This document shows, piece after piece, positions 54,656-64,000 of a DNA stretch of 64,000 nucleotides (position 1 is the first letter of the stretch; each line of letters begins with the position of its first letter). A program made the position numbers and the translations under genes. Origin of the DNA: Diphasiastrum complanatum (taxonomy: Eukaryota; Streptophyta; Lycopodiopsida; Lycopodiales; Lycopodiaceae); NCBI GenBank assembly GCA_029204225.1, contig CM055115.1, positions 10,808,528 to 10,872,527 on the forward strand, written 5' to 3'. The notes under the pieces were generated by a model, which saw nothing but the letters and a program-made list of their open reading frames with translations, ran no database searches and was not told the DNA's origin.

Positions 54656-56996
54656 TGTTACGACATTTCCCACTCAGGGGATCAAAGCTAAGGGGAAAAC
54701 AACATAACAGGATACAACACCACTATGTGTTCAGTGTCGTGCTATTACGAGAATGGTCATACATGTCTCAAACACAAAGCTAACTAGGGGATCCCTGACA
54801 TGTTCTATCGACCAAGCCCTACCTCTATAGCTAATAGAGGTTTTCCAGGCCTCTAGAGACATAGCCTATAAAGGGTTATACTCACTTCCTCGGTCTTCTT
54901 GAAACTTACGACCTGCACTAATGATATCTTGCTCACTTGCGAAGTTCCAGAGCTACCTCCTTCTCGTATTCTTCTCGAGGATCTCTTCCAGAATCCTTGA
55001 TGAGATCATCTCTAACAGATACTCTGGCAATGGATCGGGAAGCCCTAGATGCAATTCAGTATATTGGGTAAAGGATCCTCCTAACTCTTTCCACGTAGAA
55101 TCTTAACTCAACTCATACACTACAAGGGAGCTACATTCGGCAGTATGTCTAACTCTGAACAGTCTATCTCCAACTAGGAGATGTCTATGGAAATCCCTAG
55201 AATAGAAATAATGATAAACCCTTCCATTTCTGCTCAACTAGAAGAAGTCACCTCGTAGAGGTAGCTCTTGCAATCCTAACCCAGTCATAACAATCCAGGC
55301 CCAGATCTCATCCTAACAGCACTTTGAAGTTCTATGGAGCGTGTTGCTACCAAGACCCATGAGTCGTTCATTGTAATGTACACGGATGTTTTGACTCTAA
55401 ATCCCTCATTATCAGCTTCAATGGCTAAATCCCCAGCCCTTACAATTCCAATGGTGGTGTCTAATGATATCAGTTCTAGTGAAGCCCATCCAATTATTCC
55501 GACTATGGGGCAATACCTCCTTGGGTTTGAGGTGTAGGCCATATACTAGTTGACTGCTTCTCTGACATGTCAAGCTCTCAATATAACTAACACTCCTCAA
55601 TCAATAATCATTTACATAAACATCTATGCATGTGGGCTTCTAGCATTTCTAGAAGAGGATCAGAATACAGACATCCCTAGTCCTACCATAATCTAGCAGT
55701 GGTAATATGCAGGGCTCTGGAGTTGCTAGGATCTCTGCTAATCTAGCAGCACCAAAGATGGACACAACCATTGTTGGTACATTATTTTCAGGCATGTAAG
55801 GATGGTGATATACAGAAAAGGTGCAGCAGTGTACGGAATATTAGGACCTATGGGAGGGCTTGGATGAAACATTCTCGATGCTTATTGTCATTAGGTAGTG
55901 AATCATGGCTGTATTATAAGACCCTTTCCCAAAGTATTCGTTAAGTACACCCCTTCCATCTAAATAGTCATAGGAGCTGTTCAAGTGTAGCGTGCAATTC
56001 CCCAACCATGTTGGTTAGTAGATGGCTAATAGTGAATAGTCAAGAACCATGTGTTCCAACGGGTTATCTTGACTATTGTGGTTCTAGACGAAGATCGGCA
56101 ATAGGTTTGTTCATAACTCATGTAGTGTGTTCCAACCACAGTGAGCTTAACCTCACTCCTGTGTTACAAGGAGACGAGGATGACTTGCTTATTCACTCAA
56201 GCAACATTCCTTAAAGGCTTTCTCCATGCATTTAGACAAAAACCAATCATTCTGAGCAAACTAGCAATTCTGCTAGAGTCTAAAACTATCATCACCTCAA
56301 ATCACAACTATCCTGCATTTAACTTTCTCTTGAGACATAAAAATACACTGTTTACGAGTTCTTTTAGCATGCTATAATCTTTCTTTAGGAATACATAGAA
56401 GAAAACAATATGCATTAAAGATTTTTCAATATGAAGCTGTAATCACTGCTGCGACATCTATGACATACACAATTGCATCATCTATCGCAGATTGAATACG
56501 CAGGTAGCAGAGTGTGAGAACAAAATGAGGAAACTTACATGTGAGGTTCTCTTCTCAAAATCTCCTCCAGCTCCAGCCCACAGGAAATCAGAGACCAATC
56601 ATGCAAAGGTTAGGCTTCCAGAAGTGTGTAGTGTTGCTGGAGTTCACCTTGTAGACACCAAGAATTGTTGCACCTAAGTGCAGAATGGTTGCCATAATGA
56701 TTGCTAGTCGAGCAGGATCCAAAGTGAGCTCATGTACTTAACGAACAATTTGATACCGGCTTCCTCATCAGTCTTCTACAAACTATGTTTAGCAAGTTTC
56801 CATCGACAAAGCAACAGAGACAACATCCTTCGATTGCTCCATAGCAGATAGCAATGACAGCTCTAGTTCAATGATGGCTCTTCAATGATAATCAGACATA
56901 CATTCTTAATGGGTCCCCATATCAGTGATGGAGTTAACATTTGCTCAAATTAGTCCTAGAATTTGGAATTATTCTCACTTAGAATATCCATTGCTA
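54656..56996 (-). repeat. LTR family A, copy 3
   Basis: Matches 12,081-14,487 at about 93-95%, lacking only the outer 35 bp. It starts TGTTACGACATTTCCC next to integrase debris and is fused at 56,996 to family B (joint at GCTAATGATGTACC with an AATGA overlap). The ORF pair is decayed: upstream frame 55,542-55,285 is open (85 codons, from MAYTSNPRRYCPIVGIIG), and the ATGA overlap is kept near 55,283. The downstream frame (to about 54,960) has a stop and deletions. Confidence 0.8.
55285..55542 (-). pseudogene. Unknown ORF inside LTR A, copy 3 (upstream member)
   Basis: 85 codons lacking the internal duplication of copy 1; contains SLELISLDTTIGIVRAGDLA and SWVLVATRSIELQSAV. Its TGA overlaps the next ATG as ATGA. 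The partner frame (NGRVYHYFYS type, about 55,280-54,960) is disrupted. No family recognised. Confidence 0.4.
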
Positions 56997-57645
56997 ATGA
57001 TGTACCATTCAAAGACAAGCCAAGTTTAAACCTTGGTTGACCGGAGAATGTCGGAATTTTGACACCTTATACACAATGATAGTGAAATATGTGGATGATT
57101 CATATCCACTATTATGGAGGATATATTGTCGCTGGGAGGAGGATTTTTAGCAGTGAGTACAATAGACCGAACGTTGCATCACTAAAAGAAAGGCCAACAA
57201 GGGAACCCAATGGACCGTAACATATGAGACCTTAGAGTTTTGCCATTTTATAGCAATTGCGACGAATCAAACCTAGGATCTGTTCTTGAATAAAACCTAC
57301 ACACCAATCACCATTGAATGGCTAAACAAACTAATGTTGACAAAGCAAACACCATGATTGGTATCAGGCATCATAGATGATTATCAGAATCTCTTACTCA
57401 AGCCATTGCGGTATGGATTGACCACCCCCTCACCAAGACCAAGGGTTTCGACATCACCACCTATGATGGAGAGATACAAACCAATTACGATCGATGCACA
57501 GGGCAGAGGTGAATCTGTGATTCATTGTTCACGAATGCATACATCAAGTGAAAGTGAGAGTGAACACAATAGCAAAGACTTCAAAAAGAGGAAGTGACAG
57601 AAGAAAGCTAGGAGATGAACTCGGTTTTTCCCGCCGGGGAATATG

Positions 57646-58508
57646 TGTTAGGCCTTTTTGGCCATAACAATGGACATTGTAAATATGTGGTTGTTAATGT
57701 AAGTGTAGAATTGTTGGTTATGTAATTGAAGTTTTATTTACATAAAGATGTAATTATGTTGTAAGGTCTTGATGTTAGGAGACATCATGGTAGGACATTT
57801 ATGAAGTTAAAGTTGATAGGTTAGTTAACGTTTAGTCATATTCAGGAGAAACCCGAACAGTTCGTAAGTGACCACAAGGTCATCAATTGTGGTTTCCATG
57901 CGGTCTCTATGCGAAGCTGAACCGACCACTTGCGGTCATTATGAAGGTTGCGATACTGGATTGCAGTAACCTAACAAAAGTATAAATAAGACATTTGGAG
58001 CCAGATTGGGGGCTTTTGGATTTATGTTTAGCTAGTAGTATGTTCAAAAGACTAAGGGTGAGAACTGACCATTTAAAATATTCAGTACTACAGATTCTAT
58101 ATTGTATAGCAGGCAACAAGATGAATTTTCTTGCCTAAAACCTCTTAGCTTTGTTTGACTTTGTTTGCTGTTCAGTTTGTAATTTTACGTGTTTGGAAAT
58201 GTTGACTATGTTTGGTAGTCAGTCTAGGAAACGCAATTTAGCAGTGTTATTTCCTTGTATCTACCTTTCTTTTTGATGGTTAGTTCTAGGTTCTATAATA
58301 GCGATGTTCTGTTAATTGGTTGTTCAGTACTATTGCAATGGACTACAATATATGAATGCACTAATTACCTTTAGGGGGGTTGTTCATAGTTTATTAAGGG
58401 TTTTGTTGCCATAATTTGCTTGAAACATTGCGACTACATAATGCACCTCCAAACGATTTGGCAAAGCTCCAACAATAATATGTTCTGGAATAAACAAAAG
58501 AAATAACA
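57646..58508 (+). repeat. LTR-like module, family B, copy 3
   Basis: 863 bp; retains the roughly 50-bp block (CACCTCCAAACGATTTGG, near 58,445) missing from copies 1 and 2. TGGTCTCTAGAAGC follows after ACC. Confidence 0.6.
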
Positions 58509-58769
58509 ACCTGGTCTCTAGAAGCTAGCAAGAAGAGCAAATAGCAATGTCTTGCCATCGCTTTTTCCAATGAAAAATTGATGTTTTACCAAGAAATGCA
58601 TTTTTCTTCAAAAGACAAACCTTGCACAAAACTTCTAAAATAAATTGATATTCAGTAACAACTCATTTTTTTGCCACTTGGCTCTTTTGCGATTCTTAAA
58701 ATGATATAGAATTTGTGTGTCAAAAACATCAATTTAATTTAAGCATTTTCGAATAATAATTCTGAGCAT

Positions 58770-59270
58770 CCTTCATACCAGACATCGATATATGGGATCG
58801 TTCTTGGGTATCATATACTGCCAATGATACGACAGGTTGATACCGCTTATCAACTTGTCATATCATTTGTTAAAAAAAGAGTTTTTGTAATAATAGAATC
58901 ATTTGTAGATGACACAAATCGATACCGGGTATCTGTCGTATCAAATTGAAAAATGATATGAGAGATGGATACCGAGAAATCAATACCGGATATCGATATG
59001 CCATATCAAATTGACAAATGATATGAGAGATCCATACCGGGTATCGATTTCTCATATCGTTTTTCAATTTGATAAGGCAGATCGATACCTAGTATCGATT
59101 TCACGTATCAAACTGACAAATGATACTAGAGATCGATACTTGGTATTGATGTCTAGTATCATTTGTAAATTTGATATTATAGATCGATACCCGATATCGA
59201 TTTTCCAGATCATTTTCAGTTTGATATGGCAAATCGATATCAAGTATCAATCTGTCGTATCAACTTGACA
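58770..59270. repeat. AT-rich palindromic minisatellite, copy 3
   Basis: Same alternating GATCGATACC / GGTATCGATC cores, with an extra unit near 58,845 relative to copies 1 and 2. Confidence 0.8.
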
Positions 59271-59488
59271 AATTTTAGTAAAAAACTAAAGAAAAAATAT
59301 TGTTTTTTAGATGAACATTTTGACAATTTTCTGTCTACTTTCTCTTTATTTTTAGCAAAATTGGTTCGCATGCATATTCTATATTGAAAATAACCGACTC
59401 AAAAGAGAGTTTTATGACTGTTTGGTAACCTTCTCATACTGTAATAGCAAACCCACACAAAAGATCAAATTTAAAGTCTAGGAGGGAT

Positions 59489-59773
59489 TTGTTACTCCTA
59501 AGGCGACACATAAGAAGCGGAGGACTAGTCATCCCGGATGTGAGGGTGACTCACCCACAAAATTCTCCACCATCTGTGATAATCCACATCCAAAAAAAGA
59601 TTGTTGTAGCGAAATTTTCTGAAAAGATTAGTTATCATTCATACGAGGCATATCAGTGGGCTATCATCACAAAACGTGATAAACTATGCTTGGTCATGTC
59701 CATAACTAAAGGTGTAGCTCCATTTAGTGAACCGAAAATGCTTGGTCAAATACGTGATAATTACTATGATTAG
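59489..59773 (+). pseudogene. Small unknown ORF of the family B leader, copy 3 (broken)
   Basis: Keeps SEKISYHSYEAYQWAIITK and MLGQIRDNYYD, then a TAG replaces the Glu codon of the intact copies. The remainder (SFKELFFF region) follows in frame after the stop. Confidence 0.45.
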
Positions 59774-60279
59774 GACAACGATTCCAACATATTGTTCAAG
59801 ACTGAGAACAAAGGCTCATTCAAGGAGCTTTTCTTTTTCGAAAGCAATTGTAGTGTCGAGAATTGCCTCCCTATATAACGATCGCCAAATGAAGATCTTC
59901 AAGAATCCTGTCACATGCAAACCAACATGACACATGTGGAGAACCACCCAACCAATATGGACAGGCTAGTCAGTACCCTAAGCCATAGTTAAGAACACAA
60001 GAGAAGAGAGGAGAAACTGGTTCAAGAAACTGAATTCACAATAGGGAGTTTCCACAGGATATATTTCTCCAAGAGAGAGAGAATATTCCTCCTAGGATCC
60101 CCATGCAACCTGTATTGAGCTATTGACCTCCTATTCTTGAAGCAGTCATTCACCATGCATGTGCTCCAATGTCCAATTATAGGTCTGGGCCCTCATATGA
60201 TTATTGATTACTTGATACGACCACGTCCGAAATGATGTAGCATAACTAAGAACCACATACAACTGGAGTGACCGGCTAT

Positions 60280-60800
60280 CCACGTCAGGAATTATTCCGA
60301 TGCCCTTGTATAGGACATGGACATAACATTCTTCCCCTTGAACCAATTCTATCTCTAGAAGTGAAACCTAGGGAAGTTCTTCTTTATGCTTTCGACCCAC
60401 TCCCACAAATCATGATCCTTAGTTCGTCCCTTCCACCTGATCAAGCACATAGAGATAGAACAATTTCTCAATTGTTTATCTCTGCTTCTGAGTACTTTGT
60501 CAGGTTCCAAAGGAACACTAGGCAATAAGTCCTCCAAATGGGTAAGATCTTATTCTGAACCAACTACGTCACCTTCATGTAAAGAGATGGTGAAGATCTA
60601 GTTCGTTAGCTATAGAACCAATTTTCTTTATTATCTGAAATGGTTCACAATATCTATATGTTTGCTCTTTCTGTGAAAAACTTCATTCTTGAAGATGAAA
60701 ATACCCAGTCCATGCATGAATAGACTATCAGTGTGAATCAAATGTGAACTAGCCTTAAAGATTTTTTATGGTTTATTTGAAATCCCAATTTTGGCTTCCC
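60280..60800 (-). pseudogene. Chromovirus-type integrase C-terminus with chromodomain, minus strand
   Basis: Right to left: EPFQIIKKIGSIANELDLHHLF, the SH3-like barrel that precedes the chromodomain in Ty3 chromoviruses, then after frameshifts LPSVPLEPDKVLRSRDKQLRN and SMCLIRWKGRTKDHDLWEWVESI (60,537-60,355). The W-K-G and W-E spacing is that of a chromodomain, which in intact elements directs integration to marked chromatin. The rest of the pol is absent. Confidence 0.8.
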
Positions 60801-60979
60801 ACTAAAGAAACTCACTTTTTATATGAATATATAATACCCAGGTACGTTGCAAAGACATTCTTGGAAATCAAAGAAAAATCGTGAGTCACGTATGCATTTA
60901 CAACATCTAATTTCAGAGAGTTCATCGCAACAAATTGAGGTAAAAAATGTCTAGAACTTGCAAGTTGAAGAGAAACAAA

Positions 60980-62238
60980 TACTAGCAAACATCAAATTTA
61001 TGTTGTTTGTATCAAACAATATGACCAATACGCCTGGAGAAGTTAATGCAAATTGCTTTTTGTCAAAAGTTTGCATGGGCTACCTCCTCTTCAAGATCAC
61101 AAAATTAGAGCAACATATATTTGTGTGTTAGCTCAAGTGAACCATGGTGAATGACATAAGAGGTCAGAACGAGGGGTGATGTAGAGAAGAGATATATCCA
61201 TAAGGCTGGAAGAACACCATGCGTGAGAGAATTTACAATTGTGTCAAACATAGAGTATGTGATTGCATAAGATGAAATGACTATGAATACTCGTGATTAT
61301 GTGAGAGAGATAAGTGATCTTATTTGAAGATTGTGAGAAGATTGATTGCATTTAAAGCATTAGATCCCGTACAAATGCTTTTAAAGAGGTGTACTCTCAA
61401 ATGAGAGATTTTTCTCAGAAGATAATTCAATAAAAAAAAAATTAGCTAGAGCATCTCATGAGCTGCAACACTTGTTGTGATTATGATTACTGAATATGTT
61501 GCTTTGTATTTGTCGCTTAAATTTGTTAGAAACTTTATGATGTGCATTTCAATAGATAAATAGCACATTGCATGTCATAATCATAACATGAGAGCTCCAG
61601 TCATCAAAATCATGCATGTAGAATATAGTATGTAGTGCAAGTTCATTGTTCATAAAACAAATTGAGAGAGCATTCATGTCTACATTGGAGACATAGCATG
61701 TTGTGATAGGATGAATGTTGCTTGATAATCATTTATCATAGATATCTATGGAGAATATGGGAACACATTAAATATAGATTGAGCATGGAAAAATCATAAT
61801 GTTTTTTCATGTTAGTCGAATATCCTAGATGGGATGTCATATAAGCAGTGATTAGGCATGAACAAGAATCAGTTGTAAAGAATCAACCTCATTGACATCT
61901 ATTCCAAGAGTAAATATCTAAGATAGAAGGCCTATATATCTAAATTGATGAATTAAATTCAGAAAAAAGTTCCTGTATCACTTTAATATGACAATATGTG
62001 AAGATGATTTGGTGACAAGATAGCGAGTTGCAATTTTGGATGAAAGAAGACCAAAGGCAACCACCAAGTCAATGGTTACGGTCTATTACAATTTGAGATG
62101 AAGTTGGATGAACCAAAGGCAACCGCGAAGGAAACGATTGCAATCTAGAAGCGGTCTTATTACGGTGGATACAAAAGCAGTAGCGAATCAAAAGACAGTG
62201 ATTATGGTCTATATGCGAAAGCGATGCACTACGGACCA
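60980..62238. repeat. Repeat C, copy 2
   Basis: Matches 21,806-23,440 with an internal deletion joining about 22,760 to 23,207, so only one of the 0.37-kb repeats (partial) and the last minisatellite units remain. No gene. The preceding bases 60,801-60,979 hold nothing recognised. Confidence 0.75.
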
Positions 62239-62432
62239 AAGTATGAAGGTTTTGCCCATTTTGGTCCCGTGGCCCATTCTCCTAGTGTGATATTTGATAC
62301 ATGAAGTGACCAAGTTTTTGGTGATGGTATTTATCATTCGGCTTTTAATTGAAATTTTTGGTCCGAAAAGATCGGTTGGAGAAGAATGTTGGTCTTTGTC
62401 GAAAATTCTTGACATTTTCCAAATATCTAGGT
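62239..62432. repeat. Repeat D, copy 2
   Basis: Matches 16,093-16,285. It begins abruptly after the minisatellite (CGGACCAAAG|TATGAAGG) and is followed by DNA unique in the window. Confidence 0.7.
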
Positions 62433-62591
62433 GCTCAAAAATAATGGCCAGTCTTTGAAATCCACATAGGCTGGATAAAAGGAGAACATGAAAAAAGTCT
62501 CAAACATCATATTATATTAATATAAAATTCGGTTGCATTGGCAATCCACCAAAAATTCGGTAAGATCATGGATCATGGAATGCAGTAATTC

Positions 62592-62648
62592 ATAGCATGC
62601 ATTAATCTTCTGCTGTAGATATTATTTTTATTAACAATTTATACATTG
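62592..62648 (+). repeat. 57-bp segment shared with 33,421-33,476 (inverted)
   Basis: Lies about 250 bp upstream of the TPD1-like start, so the same sequence sits beside a copia remnant and in a gene's upstream region. 62,433-62,591 holds nothing recognised. Confidence 0.75.
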
Positions 62649-62672
62649 ATTTTGCTTGGGTTGAAGTGCCTA

Positions 62673-62680
62673 CCACGTGG
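62673..62680. promoter_or_regulatory. Possible G-box (CCACGTGG)
   Basis: A perfect palindromic CACGTG core about 220 bp upstream of the likely start codon of the TPD1-like gene. bZIP and bHLH factors bind this motif in plants. A TATA-like CTTTTTAAG lies near 62,751. Both are unproven. Confidence 0.35.
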
Positions 62681-62900
62681 CTTAGATCAACCGTGTGATA
62701 AGGTGAAGAAGATGACGTATGACGCATATGGCCTTCCCTCACTCTTTTCTTTTTAAGCAGCAGCAGCTGAAGCCGCTCTTCGTTCTTTGGCCTTGACACT
62801 CAGTGCTTCCTGATAGTTGACGGCGCTCGTGAGCTTGTTCTTACATACTGTAATCCTCTCTTTGCATGATAGTAGAGTTTCATCTGTGCTGTCACAGTCG

Positions 62901-63957
62901 ATGACCGAATCTATGGATCTTGCTTATAACATGCGGAACTCGGGTATGCATCTAGCAGCGTGTGCTGCTGTTCCCGTCATCTTTCTGTGCTTGTTTAATA
63001 CCTGCCTCTCCAGCCGATGATACTATGCCTGGTATGCGCTTTTCGTTTGCTACTACTATTTATATATTAAAATCTACGTGGTCATGCTTGTTGTTGGTAT
63101 TTGTTTCACGATTCCTCTGAGCTGTTCATATGGAAATTTTTTAAGTTATGTATTGCTTCCGACTTTGAATTTAGCTTCGGCCTGATATACAGATTTTGCT
63201 GCCTTAATAGTTGGAGCTCATTAACATGCCTGCTGCAGTTGGACATGGGAATAATTTTTGTGTCTGTTTTCATTGATAATGCCAACGTGGCGTAGTTGAT
63301 AAGTTTGCCGCCATCATCATATTGGTACCTTTATCTGTCATTTACGAACTAGGTTCCTGGAATATTTCAACGAAGGTTTTGCAGGTATGAATATGCAAGC
63401 TCCGATAGGAAGCATCTTCAACTCAACTTCTGACGACGCGATACACAGCAAAGATGCAAACCGCTCGGCGCGTCATACATCAGGTAACCGCCTTATTCGA
63501 TCCAAACCTCACATAAATTCAACAGTCGCAAAGCATATCACGTGGGTGCTTGATATTCCCGATATAGTGATATATTTTGAGAGTGATCTCTAATCCATGC
63601 GTTTGAGTATAAGCTCCTCTTTACTGCAACCTACAGGTCACTACGTATGTTCGGGAAAAGATATTAGAATCTCTCAGCACTATTTAGGCTTTAGTGCAGA
63701 TGGGATCCCTGAATTTGCACTGGAGATAGTGAATACTTGCCGCTCAAAGAAGGCTATGCGGCCGTATAATGTTCATGTTTATTGCGGCCAATTCGCATCA
63801 TAAAAAGCTGGTGGATCCCAAAATTTTCCGTCGCTGCAGTACCGACGATTGCCTCGTCTTAGATGGGAAACCTCTTAGACGATTTCGAATTATTCGTATT
63901 GTTTATGCAAACGAGTACATGTATAGTATACGGCTGAAATCTGCGGACTTTGTCTAA
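62901..63957 (+). pseudogene. TPD1-like: TPD1-like secreted cysteine-rich protein gene, three exons, two apparent lesions
   Basis: Exon 1 (ATG 62901, or in frame 62913/62931, to donor CCTG|GTATGC at 63,031) encodes a hydrophobic signal-peptide-like stretch (MHLAACAAVPVIFLCLFNTC). Exon 2 is 63,385-63,483 (acceptor TTTGCAG, donor ATCAG|GTAACC). Exon 3 is 63,637-63,957 (acceptor CTACAG). Exons 2 and 3 join in phase as G|GT, giving HYVCSGKDIRISQ, GIPEFALEIVNTC, VHVYCGQFAS, then LVDPKIFRRCSTDDCLVLDGKPL and IVYANEYMY: the conserved core of TPD1 (TAPETUM DETERMINANT 1), a small secreted ligand of the EMS1 receptor kinase in anther cell fate. Lesions: an extra T at 63,801 creates TAA and shifts frame, and exon 1 reaches TGA (63,018) and misses phase by one base. 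Pseudogene, or two assembly indels. Confidence 0.82.
63637..63957 (+). other. TPD1 domain exon
   Basis: Holds the whole conserved domain. Visible Cys positions are in YVCSG, VNTCR, VYCGQ and RRCSTDDCLV. The usual C-terminal Cys is absent (the protein ends SADFV). The reading is VYCGQFAS-stop in one frame and KLVDPKIFRR onward in the next; without the single T at 63,801 they fuse as FAS-K-KLVDP. No stop or frameshift occurs elsewhere in the exon. Confidence 0.85.
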
Positions 63958-64000
63958 ACGTGAAGCCGTAACTGGAGGAATGGTAAATCTAGCAACATCC

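Larger units (their letters stand above)
56997..60157 (+). repeat. Family B copy 3
   Basis: Matches about 2,460-5,478 at roughly 94% and continues to the GTGCTCC limit shared with 18,120. Order: third-ORF tail (broken; frame 57,358-57,597), LTR-like module 57,646-58,508 (TGTTA/TAACA, TATAAATAAG at 57,981), leader, palindromic minisatellite, and the small ORF decayed into 59,489-59,773. It shows that the same left and right neighbours accompany the LTR-like module in an independent copy. Confidence 0.8.

Noticed and set aside
62602-62799. 65-codon minus-strand frame upstream of the TPD1-like gene
   Set aside because: Low-complexity Lys/Arg content, no homology seen, and it overlaps the likely promoter of the plus-strand gene.

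Overview
The window looks like intergenic DNA from a land plant with a large, repeat-packed nuclear genome (gymnosperm, fern or a similarly repeat-rich lineage; the sequence does not settle which). The evidence is layer upon layer of decayed Ty3/gypsy and Ty1/copia LTR retrotransposons, AT-rich composition, plant-type primer-binding sites (TGGTATCAGAGC), a hAT transposase scrap, and one GT-AG spliced host gene of the embryophyte TPD1 family at the right edge. No bacterial, organellar, rRNA, tRNA or CRISPR feature was seen.

Layout. 1-8,995: Ty3 integrase tail, an unclassified 0.8-kb insert, a third retroelement ORF with a predicted membrane helix, an LTR-like module (family B, TGTTA...TAACA), an AT-rich palindromic minisatellite, a small unknown ORF, then a decayed Ty3 pol. 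8,996-14,522: minus-strand Ty3 gag-protease, PBS-like sites and a 2.4-kb LTR (family A) carrying its own ORF pair. 14,523-20,460: unclassified DNA, repeat D, inverted copies of A and B, and a copia LTR scrap. 20,461-26,853: two truncated copia elements around repeat C, which holds a 62-bp minisatellite between two 0.37-kb direct repeats. 26,854-30,847: low-information DNA with a GATCGATCCC motif cluster and a 196-codon ORF. 30,848-33,420: minus-strand copia pol. 33,815-43,663: Ty3 pol running into a near-identical second copy of the first 9 kb. 43,664-54,655: hAT scrap, nested opposing copia elements, a gag-RT deletion derivative, a gag-protease fragment, a copia element with PBS and LTR, and a Ty3 integrase scrap. 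54,656-62,432: third copies of A and B, a chromodomain-bearing integrase tail, and second copies of C and D. 62,590-64,000: the TPD1-like gene.

None of the transposon genes is intact; any movement would need proteins supplied from elsewhere. The most notable points are the ~9-kb direct duplication 34.65 kb apart (about 99.7% identical by eye), the ORF pair with an ATGA overlap inside LTR A, B modules that keep both flanks of an LTR-like core in every copy, inverted A/B copies that could form hairpin RNA, and the TPD1-like gene with two apparent one-base lesions. Coordinates of repeat edges were found by eye and may be off by tens of bases.
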